Shown here one piece after another: positions 30,255-39,049 of a DNA stretch of 64,000 nucleotides (its first letter is position 1; each line of letters starts with the position of its first letter). The notes beneath the pieces were generated by a model. The model was given only the letters and a program-made list of their open reading frames with translations. It ran no database searches and was not told where the DNA came from. The stretch lies in NCBI GenBank assembly GCA_000961725.1, contig LADS01000046.1, positions 79,407 through 143,406 on the forward strand. The letters are read 5' to 3'. The position numbers and the translations under genes were made by a program. The DNA is from Desulfobulbaceae bacterium BRH_c16a (GTDB taxonomy: Bacteria; Desulfobacterota; Desulfobulbia; Desulfobulbales; Desulfocapsaceae).

Positions 30255-32534
30255 CTACTGGTTCTGCCACTTCTGCAGAATCGCTTGAGCCTCATCTTTT
30301 TCACTGAACTGATTCTCTCCGGCTACGACCTCTTTCAGCAGCGCAGTTGCTTCGGTCTTTTCACCGTTGGCGTATTGAGCAAGGGCCAGATGAAAGGTAA
30401 TGGTCGGATCGTCCGGAAGGTTTTCAAGCGCATGCCTGAATTGTGAGATAGCCAGTCCATACGATTCGCGCTTATAATGAACCCATCCCAGGGTATCGGC
30501 AATATTCGGGTGTTTGGGCAGGGCTTGTTTGGCCTGCATGGCGAGTCGCAGGGCTTCGCCGAGATCGCCTTTTTCCTCCGAGGCGATAAGCCAGGAGAGA
30601 TTATTGGCAGCCGCCGGAAAATCCGGTTTGATTTCCAGGATCCGCTTATAAATTCCCATAGCTTCGTCGGCCCTACCCTCACTTTCATAAGCAGCCGCCA
30701 GTCCCATCAGAGCGGCAATCGAATCAGGCTGTGTGGCCAGCAATTCATTGTATTGGGTGATAGACTCTTCGGATTTTCCCAGCAAGCGTAAGAGCCGGGC
30801 GCGAAGGATATAGCCCCGAGGGTCTGCCGGGTTCAACTCCTGGGCCTTTTCAAAAGCCCGCAGGGCTTCTTCGTTCTGCTGTTTCTTTGCATACAGTTCG
30901 CCGAGGAACATGTAATGGTTTCCTGTTTCATGTTGCGAAAGGTGTGTTTTTACATAGGCAACCGCCTTGTCAAGGTCATTTTCCGAGGTAAGGACGGCAA
31001 GTATGGAAAGCGCCTTGGTGTTCTCGGGAGCCAGTTCCAGAAGTCGACCAAAGGTTTCAGTTGCCTTGTCTTTGATGTTCAGGCCGATGTACGCCATGCC
31101 GACGGCACCGAGCAGCTCGACGTCATTCCAGGCGATCTTTTTATCTATCGATCCGACGAGTTGTATGGTCTTATCATACTCTTTCTGCAGAACCAGGGAT
31201 TGAGTGAGAATCTTTGCGGCGATAAAGTTTCTTCGATTGATTTTGAGGGCTATGGAAGCTTCTTTGCCCGCCTCGGCTCCGTTGCCGCGTAACAGGTAGA
31301 TCTGCGCGGCCAAGGTGTGGTAGCGGTCGTTCACGGGATTGATCTGCAAGGCCATTTCGATTGCTTTCTGCGCCAATTCCATCTGGCCGGTGCGAAGATA
31401 GGTCAATGCCGAGTAGTAAAAGGGATCTGCCCATTGAGGGTAATCGATAGTCAGTGGAGTTATGATATCGAGTGCTTCGCCGTCCTTGCCATCTTTTATC
31501 AGAAAGCGGGCGTTGATCAGGTTCGCCGCTCCGTTGGCGGGATTGCTTTTCAGGATCGTCTCCATCATCTCACGGGATTCAGGGAATTTTTGCAGATCGA
31601 ACAGCAGGTCGGCCAGCACCACCTGTAATTGGATATCTTCCGGGAGGTCGGCAAGGGCATTTTTGAGATACTCCTCGGCTTTGTCGTATTGCCGCTGGTT
31701 TTTGTAAAAATCAACCAGCATCAGTCTATAAGAAATGGCATCCTTTTTCATTTCGATAGCCTTCAGCAAGGCCTGTTCCGCCTTATCAAGCTCATTTTTT
31801 TTCTGACATAAACCGGCGATGAGCAACTGCAGCTGGGGATCATCCGGAAACTTTGTGGTCATTTGATCGAGCAGTTTTTGCGTCGCCGCCTCATCCTTGC
31901 GGTTTTCATAGTGAATGAGGAGTGTCCGGTAATGGGCGAACGACTCGGGGTTCAGTTCAATAGCCTTGTTGAACGCCTCTTCTCCTTCCTCCTCCTTGTT
32001 CTGGGAACTCAGGATTCGACCTTTAATGCTGTAGAACTTGTCGTTTGCCGGAGACAGCTTGATTGCCCTGCCGATAATCTCTTCCGCTTTCACCATATTC
32101 CCTTCAAGTATTTCAATATTGGCTAAGAGTGCCAGGCCGTCCGGATAGTCGGGGTTGGCGTTGAGAACCTGCTCCGCAAGCCTGCGGCTATCTTCTTTCT
32201 TCTGGGAAAGGAGATAGAATTCGGCGACTTTCACTCCGGCGTCGGAATTTTGCGGATCAAGGCTGAAGGCGCGCTGCAGTTCGCCGAAAGCTGCGTTGGG
32301 ATCGCCATTTTTCAGGTAGAGCATGCCTAATTGATACCTGGCATCGGCGTATTTCGCGTCCAGCTGGATGGCGTTTTTCAATTCAAGGATGGCAGCTTTC
32401 TCGTCGGCGATTTTTATATATTCGATTGCTCGCAGGTAGTGCTTTTCCTTGTTTTCTTCCGGTGTAGAGCAGGAGGAAAGGGCGGAAAAAATCGACACGA
32501 TCAAAAGAGCAGTAAGGATTCTTTGGCGTATCAT
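30255..32534 (-). CDS. PEP-CTERM-system TPR-repeat lipoprotein (PrsT-like)
   Basis: Predicted outer-membrane or periplasmic lipoprotein of 759 residues made almost entirely of tetratricopeptide repeats. The N-terminal signal ends in a lipobox (ALSSC, Cys22). Repeats run to the C-terminus (for example LNPADPRGYILRARLLRLLGK). This size and layout match the TPR lipoprotein that accompanies PEP-CTERM exopolysaccharide loci; members are often nearer 900 residues. It is divergent from the polysaccharide export gene, so both may share the 253-bp gap. Role probably in polysaccharide export or assembly, inferred from context. Confidence 0.85.
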   Translation of the reverse strand: MIRQRILTALLIVSIFSALSSCSTPEENKEKHYLRAIEYIKIADEKAAILELKNAIQLDAKYADARYQLGMLYLKNGDPNAAFGELQRAFSLDPQNSDAGVKVAEFYLLSQKKEDSRRLAEQVLNANPDYPDGLALLANIEILEGNMVKAEEIIGRAIKLSPANDKFYSIKGRILSSQNKEEEGEEAFNKAIELNPESFAHYRTLLIHYENRKDEAATQKLLDQMTTKFPDDPQLQLLIAGLCQKKNELDKAEQALLKAIEMKKDAISYRLMLVDFYKNQRQYDKAEEYLKNALADLPEDIQLQVVLADLLFDLQKFPESREMMETILKSNPANGAANLINARFLIKDGKDGEALDIITPLTIDYPQWADPFYYSALTYLRTGQMELAQKAIEMALQINPVNDRYHTLAAQIYLLRGNGAEAGKEASIALKINRRNFIAAKILTQSLVLQKEYDKTIQLVGSIDKKIAWNDVELLGAVGMAYIGLNIKDKATETFGRLLELAPENTKALSILAVLTSENDLDKAVAYVKTHLSQHETGNHYMFLGELYAKKQQNEEALRAFEKAQELNPADPRGYILRARLLRLLGKSEESITQYNELLATQPDSIAALMGLAAAYESEGRADEAMGIYKRILEIKPDFPAAANNLSWLIASEEKGDLGEALRLAMQAKQALPKHPNIADTLGWVHYKRESYGLAISQFRHALENLPDDPTITFHLALAQYANGEKTEATALLKEVVAGENQFSEKDEAQAILQKWQNQ

Positions 32535-32787
32535 GGAGTATCCCTTTGTAGAGTTGATGGAGTATTAACATGCGTCTTTGAGGTGCTGGTATATTAAATA
32601 ATAACCTAACAATTATCTATCAAAAAAAGACGTTTTAACAGGTATTAAATCAATAATAAGATGTGGATTAAAAAAAATGATGCAGTATCTAGGCAAATGG
32701 ATGACAAAATTGATAGGATATGATTAAGTGTGTGTCAGGAAAATTGCCAGAAGGAATGGATCGTTAAAAAGTCAATTCGGAGGGATT

Positions 32788-33510
32788 ATGTCAAACTATC
32801 GTATCTTCCTGCTTTGCGCCTTGATAGTCTTCTTTGCCAGAGGAAATGGCTGGACGGCTCAGTCCACCGCCGATGTACCGGTCACGGAAGAAGTAGTCGC
32901 CAAGGCCAGGATTTCGGCTCTCGGTGATTCTCAGGCGGCTGGTCCCATCTTGAGTGAGTACGTGATCGGACACGGCGATGTGTTGAGTGTTCAGGTCTAT
33001 GGTGAGGGCGATATGTCCGCTGCCACCATAGTAGCGGACAGGAGTGAAACAACAGAGGACGGCCTGAGGAACCAAGGCGGTGGTGTCCAGGTGAGAATCG
33101 ACGGACGCATATCCCTCAAGCACATCGGCGATATCGATGCCGTGGGCTTTACCCTTACCCAGCTGGCGGATTATCTCAAGAAGATATATGCCACTGTCTA
33201 TAACGACCCGATTATAACGGTGGTGCTCGTACAGAGTAATAGCCAGCGTTATACCGTAATGGGCAAGGTGGTCCGGCCCGGCATTTTTTATCTTGATTAT
33301 CCGATTAATGTAGTGCAGTCGGTTGCCCGCTGCGGTGGATTTACCGATTGGGCGAAAACCAAGATCAGGCTGGTGCGCAAAGGCCCGAATAAAGATGAAA
33401 AAATATTCAAGGAGAACACTCTGTCGTTTGATTATGGCGACTTTCTCGATGGCAAACAGCTGGAAAAAAACGTACTGATTGAACCCGGCGATATAATCAT
33501 TGTCAATTAG
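32788..33510 (+). CDS. Polysaccharide export protein (Wza-like, PEP-CTERM associated)
   Basis: Periplasmic or outer-membrane export protein of 240 residues. After a signal-like N-terminus it has a Poly_export domain (YVIGHGDVLSVQVYGEGD, then VRIDGRISLKHIGDIDAVG) and an SLBB-like domain (YTVMGKVVRPGIFYLDYP). No lipobox cysteine is visible in the signal region, unlike E. coli Wza. ATG 32788 has GGAGGG upstream and is preferred to GTG 32728. The barrel gene follows after 11 bases. Confidence 0.87.
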   Translation: MSNYRIFLLCALIVFFARGNGWTAQSTADVPVTEEVVAKARISALGDSQAAGPILSEYVIGHGDVLSVQVYGEGDMSAATIVADRSETTEDGLRNQGGGVQVRIDGRISLKHIGDIDAVGFTLTQLADYLKKIYATVYNDPIITVVLVQSNSQRYTVMGKVVRPGIFYLDYPINVVQSVARCGGFTDWAKTKIRLVRKGPNKDEKIFKENTLSFDYGDFLDGKQLEKNVLIEPGDIIIVN

Positions 33511-33521
33511 GGGGCATTGAA

Positions 33522-35033
33522 ATGAATAGGGGTGTATCGGACAAGAATGTAAGCCGTCTCAATTATTTCATTCCTTTGTGTGTTGCTGTTGCGACACTTA
33601 CTACGTCCACCGGTACCCTTGCCAGAGATGTGACTCTTGGGGGAGGAATCGGTGTCGGCTATGAATTTTCCGACCGGCAGTACGATGAAGATGCTTCTTC
33701 GGAACAGGAACAGCTTGATGGTACTCAACCAATAACAGACAACACAGACGAGCGATATAACCGCGTGCGCTTTTCACCGCTGGTGACTCTCACCTCGACT
33801 GCCGCAAGGGATGAAATAGTCCTTCGCTACTCGCCAAGTTTTCGTTATGATTTAGAGAATTCAGACAATAATGTCGATCATGACTTTTTAGCAACGTACA
33901 ACAGATTTATTACAGAAAGCTGGCAAGTGAAGTTGTCGGAAAAATATCTGCTCACTGATTATGTCTACTCCAGGCAAACTGATGAAACGGAGGACACGGC
34001 AGCTGTGCCGGCAGACCTTGTCACCGAAACGGAACTGTCGGACGCTGACAATCGCCGCAAGTATTGGGTGAACGATGTGTCTCTACGATCGGATTATGTC
34101 TACTGGGCAGACAGTCTGTTTGCCGTGGGATACAGTAACCGCATTCTTGAAAATATAGATAACGGCAGTAACAGCAACTACGAAGATTACGTTCGTCATG
34201 AGGTGTTTTCGGAAGTAATTCATCGTTTCAGTTCAATATGGCAGGGCTCAGTCTCCGGCAGCTATATTCGAGGCTTGTTCGATGAGGAGGCAGTGGAGCA
34301 GAACGCTGCCAATCCTGAACTCACCGATTTCGAGAAGGATTTGAATGAATACAGAGCCGCAATGGCAATCCGGGCCAATCTGATCGACCGTCAGTCGCAG
34401 ATGCTTCTCTACAGCTTCTATGGTGACGATTATGATGCAAAACAACGCAACAATTCAACAATCCATGATATGACGCTGGGATGGCAATGGGATATCTCGA
34501 AAGAATCGATGTTCAGCCTGGGGGCAGGCCCTTCCTACGCGAAAATCGAAGGTTCGGAAGGGGAGTGGGGATACAACGGTTATATGGCCGGCTGGCTGGC
34601 ATTTGAGCGGGGCATCATCAATCTTTCGGCCAACCGGGGTTACGAGAGACGCAATTTCACCGGAACCAACGATAATGGACTTCGTGAATTTTGGGAGACA
34701 AGGCTTACAATAAATTATCAGCTCCTACAATATTTGTCAGCCGGTCTCTACTCCAGCTATCGAGACGAGGATGAAGAGGTAACTCTGGTAGTCACTCCTG
34801 TCGCACCCGATTCGGAAATTACCGCGGCGGCCGATTTCGACACCGAGACCGAAACGTTCAATCGTAAGCGTTTTTCCACGGGCGCAAGCTTGGGTTACAC
34901 TTTCTGGCAATGGTACACAGCGACCATTTCTTACGATTTTATCCATCAGGATTCGGAGAAGATAGATGACAGTTTCGATGAGCACAGAATTTTCGTAACG
35001 CTCTCCTATGAAACAGATTTTTTTAGCTGGTAA
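33522..35033 (+). CDS. Outer-membrane beta-barrel protein, PEP-CTERM/exopolysaccharide associated
   Basis: 503 residues with a signal peptide (about 1-35), then alternating polar and aromatic strands through the whole chain and a C-terminal aromatic residue (YETDFFSW), the pattern of an outer-membrane barrel. It follows the export protein by 11 bases, the position held by the uncharacterised barrel of PEP-CTERM loci. It probably forms or lines the polysaccharide exit pore; function is inferred from context and fold only. Confidence 0.78.
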   Translation: MNRGVSDKNVSRLNYFIPLCVAVATLTTSTGTLARDVTLGGGIGVGYEFSDRQYDEDASSEQEQLDGTQPITDNTDERYNRVRFSPLVTLTSTAARDEIVLRYSPSFRYDLENSDNNVDHDFLATYNRFITESWQVKLSEKYLLTDYVYSRQTDETEDTAAVPADLVTETELSDADNRRKYWVNDVSLRSDYVYWADSLFAVGYSNRILENIDNGSNSNYEDYVRHEVFSEVIHRFSSIWQGSVSGSYIRGLFDEEAVEQNAANPELTDFEKDLNEYRAAMAIRANLIDRQSQMLLYSFYGDDYDAKQRNNSTIHDMTLGWQWDISKESMFSLGAGPSYAKIEGSEGEWGYNGYMAGWLAFERGIINLSANRGYERRNFTGTNDNGLREFWETRLTINYQLLQYLSAGLYSSYRDEDEEVTLVVTPVAPDSEITAAADFDTETETFNRKRFSTGASLGYTFWQWYTATISYDFIHQDSEKIDDSFDEHRIFVTLSYETDFFSW

Positions 35034-35108
35034 AGAAGAATGGTGCCGGCTAAAATCTCGCTTAGGGATGAATCGGACGTCGGTGTCGCGGCATCCATCC
35101 AGAGAAGA

Positions 35109-35163
35109 TGGATTTTCTTCAGGCAGCGGTTCCTCTTTACACAGTAACGCTGCCTGAAGAAAT
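35109..35163. other. Long hairpin downstream of the barrel gene
   Basis: CTTCAGGCAGCG and CGCTGCCTGAAG form a perfect 12-bp stem around a loop of about 19 bases. It lacks a T run on either strand, so it is not a standard terminator. It may still protect or end the barrel transcript. Confidence 0.55.
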
Positions 35164-35552
35164 GACGGTCTGCTCTTTCCTTTATTCTTTTGTAAATCTT
35201 CTCATGAAAAAGCACAAACTATCAACTTAATGTATCGATATCCTGTCTACAGCCAGTCCTTCCGGATTCACGTAATTCCTTCCTGTTTTCCGAACTAAAA
35301 GTTCACCGATTTGATTTCTGCCATCTTCAAAATAGAGCTGTATGATTTACCGGTTTGGTCTATAATTTACTGGCTAACTAGCTGATTATACATTCCAATA
35401 AATGAAGATGTCGAGAATTTTTTCCAGTGACCGGCAAATCTCCTGTAAAGTAAATACTTAAAAAACTTTTCCATATAACTCGGATAATTACTCAATTGCT
35501 TGCATCTGCTTATTGCGACAACCGGAAGGATTGCCACATCCTGACACTTAAA

Positions 35553-35568
35553 TGGTACGATGATTGCT
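35553..35568 (+). promoter_or_regulatory. Sigma-54 (RpoN) promoter of the PEP-CTERM gene
   Basis: TGGTACG-ATGA-TTGCT matches the -24/-12 consensus TGGYACG-N4-TTGCW at every defined position, with the required 10 bases between GG and GC. The predicted start near 35580 gives a leader of about 80 bases. PEP-CTERM/exopolysaccharide loci commonly encode a sensor kinase and a sigma-54-dependent regulator (PrsK/PrsR), which fits. Confidence 0.85.
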
Positions 35569-35660
35569 AAACAATCCAAAGGTGAGGTATGTGCTTGCAA
35601 GAAAGCGCATAGCCGAGGGAAGAGTACATTTCAACAATTGAGGAAAGGAGGTAAGAGATC

Positions 35661-36377
35661 ATGAAAAAGAAATTTTTAAGAAGTGCCGTGATTGCTTTGC
35701 TTGCAACAGGGCTTCTCGCGAGCAGTGCGCTCGCGTTACCATTTAACGAGAGAGATCAACTGATCGGACCATTACCGGCACTGCAGGCCATATTGGATGA
35801 TTTTACAACCATGGGGACGTCCATAGATGCCGTTAACGATCAACGACAGGAAGCAATCTGGGTCAGATCCGGTGATTGGGATGTAGACGTTGTCAGAGTC
35901 GCCGGTACCGGTACCAGCGCAGGATATGATTTGGGTATCTACTCGTTTGCCGATCCGACCAAGAAATATGTATTTGATACTCTTGATGAAACTGGTTCGT
36001 CTGTGGATTTCAATATTGGCGAATCGGGAAACCTCTATGTAAACGGTAACACAATCGGTTCATTCGGGCCGGCCTTCGGATTTTTTATAACGGATGGCAA
36101 TGAATATTTTTATACTGAAGACGACAAGAATGGTGGTGTGGCGCATGCGTTGGCATACCATCTCAATGGCATAGAATACAGTATTCCATATGGGCCGGAT
36201 TATTTCCGGGGGAAAGGGGGGCCGGACGATTATTTGCTGGCATTTCGAGGCAATGACGGATTTACACCTGTTTTTCTCGTTGAGGATGTCAGACCCATTC
36301 CTGAGCCTGCCACCATGCTGCTTTTCGGTCTGGGCCTTGCCAGTTTTGCAGGCTTAGCACGAAGAAAGAAAAAATAA
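35661..36377 (+). CDS. PEP-CTERM sorting-domain protein
   Basis: Exported protein of 238 residues. Signal peptide MKKKFLRSAVIALLATGLLA..ALA, a mature domain with no family I recognise, rich in Gly, Asp and aromatic residues, then a C-terminal sorting signal: IPEPATMLLFGLGLASFAGLARRKKK, i.e. PEP motif, membrane helix, basic tail (residues about 212-238). Exosortases cleave at such signals, so the mature protein should reach the surface. The ribosome site GGAAAGGAGG is unusually strong and, with the sigma-54 promoter and own terminator, suggests high, regulated, monocistronic expression. Confidence 0.93.
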   Translation: MKKKFLRSAVIALLATGLLASSALALPFNERDQLIGPLPALQAILDDFTTMGTSIDAVNDQRQEAIWVRSGDWDVDVVRVAGTGTSAGYDLGIYSFADPTKKYVFDTLDETGSSVDFNIGESGNLYVNGNTIGSFGPAFGFFITDGNEYFYTEDDKNGGVAHALAYHLNGIEYSIPYGPDYFRGKGGPDDYLLAFRGNDGFTPVFLVEDVRPIPEPATMLLFGLGLASFAGLARRKKK

Positions 36378-36403
36378 GAGTCCCTTGAAATACAATTCCT
36401 CAT

Positions 36404-36443
36404 AAGCCCGTTGATGCCTGATGTCAGCGGGCTTTGTTGTTTT
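36404..36443 (+). terminator. Rho-independent terminator of the PEP-CTERM gene
   Basis: AAGCCCGTTGA and TCAGCGGGCTT pair over 11 positions (one G-T), followed by TGTTGTTTT. It separates the PEP-CTERM gene from the MshEN-like gene. Confidence 0.85.
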
Positions 36444-36479
36444 AATTCTATAAAATTTGCCTATCGTAAGGACAAAGCA

Positions 36480-37280
36480 ATGACTGCCAAGAGACTTCTC
36501 GGTGAACTCCTTGTCCAGCAGAATCTGGTGGATCAGGAAACTATCGATGCTGCACTCCGTATTCAGGCGGGCGGCAACCGCAGAGTAGGTGCTCTCCTTG
36601 TACGTATGGGAAAACTGAGTGAGGATCAGCTTGTGGAGGTCCTGGCGACACAGCTCGATATTAAGATTATCGATGTCAACGAAAATTTCTCAGCCGAGAT
36701 GAGAAGAAAGCTGCCGCGCTCTCTGTGCCGAAAATATGATGTCATCCCCTTGAGAATGAAAAGCAATAATATCCTCGAGGTTGCCATGTCCGATCCCTCG
36801 GATTATCAGGGGATAGATATCCTTGAGCGGTTTACCGGCAATGTCATAGAACCACGGCTTGCCCGGCAGTCCGATATCGCCGCCGGGACGGTAAAGCTTA
36901 TCCCCTATTCCCTCAGTGATTTCTTTTCATGGGATGCAGGTGTTCCCTTCACCAGAATTGCTGTGGCAATGTCCTTGGTTATACTGGTAGTAGCAGGTGT
37001 CCTTTCTTACCGCTACATACATAACGCCAAGTTTGGCACCGTTGCGGTAAGCAATGATTTAACCATCTATAAAAACCATGATCTCACGCTCAGTTTCGAC
37101 AGCAAAGGTACCGTCAAACTCCTCGGCCAGGGGGTATTTGCAAAAGGCGCCTATGCTGTAACCTTCAAAGATACAGATGCGTTGAACTCATTTCTCGACA
37201 GCAAACGGGCCGATTTTTCGGAAGACCAGCTGGAATGGCTGGAATGGGTGGTCAATAAAAGTACCCCAAAAAAAGAGTAA
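36480..37280 (+). CDS. Membrane-anchored MshEN/GspE-N-domain protein
   Basis: 266 residues from ATG 36480, which has AAGGACA upstream. The first about 150 residues are the N-terminal domain of type II secretion/pilus ATPases (GspE/MshE), including two tandem motif halves (LLGELLVQQNLVDQETIDAA and RVGALLVRMGKLSEDQLVEV), the second close to the cyclic-di-GMP-binding MshEN pattern. No ATPase domain follows. Instead there is one membrane helix (about residues 160-180, AVAMSLVILVVAGVLSY) and a C-terminal domain of about 85 residues I do not recognise. It sits between the PEP-CTERM gene and the sugar transferase, so it is probably a signalling or scaffold part of the exopolysaccharide system. Confidence 0.72.
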   Translation: MTAKRLLGELLVQQNLVDQETIDAALRIQAGGNRRVGALLVRMGKLSEDQLVEVLATQLDIKIIDVNENFSAEMRRKLPRSLCRKYDVIPLRMKSNNILEVAMSDPSDYQGIDILERFTGNVIEPRLARQSDIAAGTVKLIPYSLSDFFSWDAGVPFTRIAVAMSLVILVVAGVLSYRYIHNAKFGTVAVSNDLTIYKNHDLTLSFDSKGTVKLLGQGVFAKGAYAVTFKDTDALNSFLDSKRADFSEDQLEWLEWVVNKSTPKKE

Positions 37281-37479
37281 CGGTCAGTTGCTTCTCTTCC
37301 ATGACTTTGCCCTGTCTGCTGCCAATTTTTGTCGCATCGCTTAAGTCCATGGCGTCCATAACGGTGCCGCAATAGTCACTTTAAATTAAAAACTTCAGTT
37401 GTTTTTACCTCACAAATAGAATAATCTTCCTAACACATAAAGAGATATTTTGCAAAATTCAGAAAGGTGAGTTTGGACG

Positions 37480-38862
37480 ATGCCGACCTTTTTTAACACA
37501 TATTATCCCATGAGAAAGGTAGTATTTTTTCTTGGCGAAGGAATCCTCATCTTTTTGTCGCTGCTGGCTGTCGACTGGTACATGCTGGGAGCCGGTCTCT
37601 TTTACCTTGATCTGCCGCTCAACGCCGGACGGGCATTTCTGGTCACGCTTGTCTTTCAACTTTGTCTTTACTTTTTCGACCTTTACGACATCAGCGGAGA
37701 CCTGTCGCTGCCCAACACTTTTACCCGGATGACCCAGGCTTTTGGGTTTGGCTGCGTGATTCTGGCATTTATATATTATGTTGCCCCTTTTATGATAATA
37801 ACAACGCCTATTTTCTGGATTGGCTATCTTACTATCTGTCTGACTGTTTTTCTGTGGCGTGGAGCATACTATTTCATTCTGAGGAAGCGTTTCTTCGTTC
37901 AGAACGTTCTGGTCGTCGGTACCGGCACCCTCGCCTCCGACATTGCCAGGGAGATAGAGGGGGTTCAGGACTCCGTGTATAAAATTTGTGGATTTGTCGG
38001 CACAGGAAAACCTGCTTTTAATCCATATAATGCGCCTGTTCGATTACGCCTGGAGGATTACGAGGAGTTCATTCTCAAGAACAAAATGCAACGGATTATT
38101 ATAGCCCTTGATGACCTCAGGGGAGAAACCCCCATAAAAACTCTGCTGAAATGCAAGATGCGCGGGATCTCGATCGAGCAGGGGGTGAATTTTTATGAAA
38201 AGATCACCGGGAAAGTCCTGGTGGAAAGAATCCCTCCGAGCTGGATAATATTTTCCGAAGGCTTTGCGTTCAGTCGCTGGACGTACCATCTTAAACGGTT
38301 GCTGGACTTCATTCTTGCCATCGTCCTCTTCCTTCTCAGCCTTCCGGTTTTACTCCTCACCGCCTTACTTATCAAACTGGAAAGTCCGGGACCGGTTTTT
38401 TATCTCCAGGAAAGGGTCGGCGAAAAAAACAGGCCCTTTCATATCGTAAAATTTCGCTCCATGCGGCAGGATGCGGAAAAAGACGGTGCGGTATGGGCTG
38501 CGGAAAACGATCCCAGGGTGACCAGGGTTGGTGCCATAATCCGCCGTCTCCGGATAGACGAACTGCCGCAGCTGTTGAATATCCTGAAAGGTGAGATGAG
38601 CCTTGTCGGGCCAAGGCCGGAGAGACAAATCTTTATCGATGAACTCATCAAAAAAATACCTTTCTACGATATCCGTCATGAACTCAAACCGGGTGTTACC
38701 GGATGGGCGCAGGTTTGTTATCCTTATGGAGCTTCAGAGCTGGATGCGCTGAAGAAGCTGGAGTACGATCTTTACTACCAGAAGAATCTTTCCTTCGCTC
38801 TCGATCTCCTGATCATCTTCAAGACCGCAAAAATCGTTCTCGCGCGAAGAGGTTCCAGGTAA
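37480..38862 (+). CDS. Phosphoglycosyl transferase, PEP-CTERM/exopolysaccharide type (EpsB/WbaP-like)
   Basis: Starts exopolysaccharide assembly by moving a sugar phosphate to undecaprenyl phosphate at the inner membrane. 460 residues: four N-terminal membrane helices, a CoA-binding-like Rossmann segment (VLVVGTGTLASDIAREIEG), another membrane segment (about 280-300), then the catalytic sugar-transferase domain with FRSMRQDAEKDG, RRLRIDELPQLLNILKGEMSLVGPRPER and KPGVTGWAQV. The layout matches the sugar transferase usual in PEP-CTERM loci. Confidence 0.9.
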   Translation: MPTFFNTYYPMRKVVFFLGEGILIFLSLLAVDWYMLGAGLFYLDLPLNAGRAFLVTLVFQLCLYFFDLYDISGDLSLPNTFTRMTQAFGFGCVILAFIYYVAPFMIITTPIFWIGYLTICLTVFLWRGAYYFILRKRFFVQNVLVVGTGTLASDIAREIEGVQDSVYKICGFVGTGKPAFNPYNAPVRLRLEDYEEFILKNKMQRIIIALDDLRGETPIKTLLKCKMRGISIEQGVNFYEKITGKVLVERIPPSWIIFSEGFAFSRWTYHLKRLLDFILAIVLFLLSLPVLLLTALLIKLESPGPVFYLQERVGEKNRPFHIVKFRSMRQDAEKDGAVWAAENDPRVTRVGAIIRRLRIDELPQLLNILKGEMSLVGPRPERQIFIDELIKKIPFYDIRHELKPGVTGWAQVCYPYGASELDALKKLEYDLYYQKNLSFALDLLIIFKTAKIVLARRGSR

Positions 38863-39049
38863 CTCTGCAATTCACCTCTTTCTTCAACTTTTCCCGATGA
38901 GGCAAATTCTTCTTTAAGTTCGGCCGGCAATGAGTGTAGGATGCGTATGCGGTATTTTCTGAGAGTTTGTCTGAGGATCCGGGGTATTGTTCATTTTGAG
39001 ATTCGGGAATCGATTTTTGTAAATTCGCTCAAAAAACCACAGGAATTTA

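Larger units (their letters stand above)
35034..35660. other. 627-bp regulatory intergenic region
   Basis: Long AT-rich gap before the PEP-CTERM gene. It holds a 12-bp hairpin (35109-35163), a sigma-54 promoter (35553-35568) and a GGAAAGGAGG ribosome site before the ATG at 35661. Minus-strand open frames here look non-coding. The length leaves room for enhancer sites of a sigma-54 activator upstream of the promoter, but none is recognisable. Confidence 0.6.

Noticed and set aside
28679..30304. 541-codon open frame on the minus strand
   Set aside because: It is antisense to mnmE over its full length, has no recognisable domain, and arises from codon bias of the real gene.
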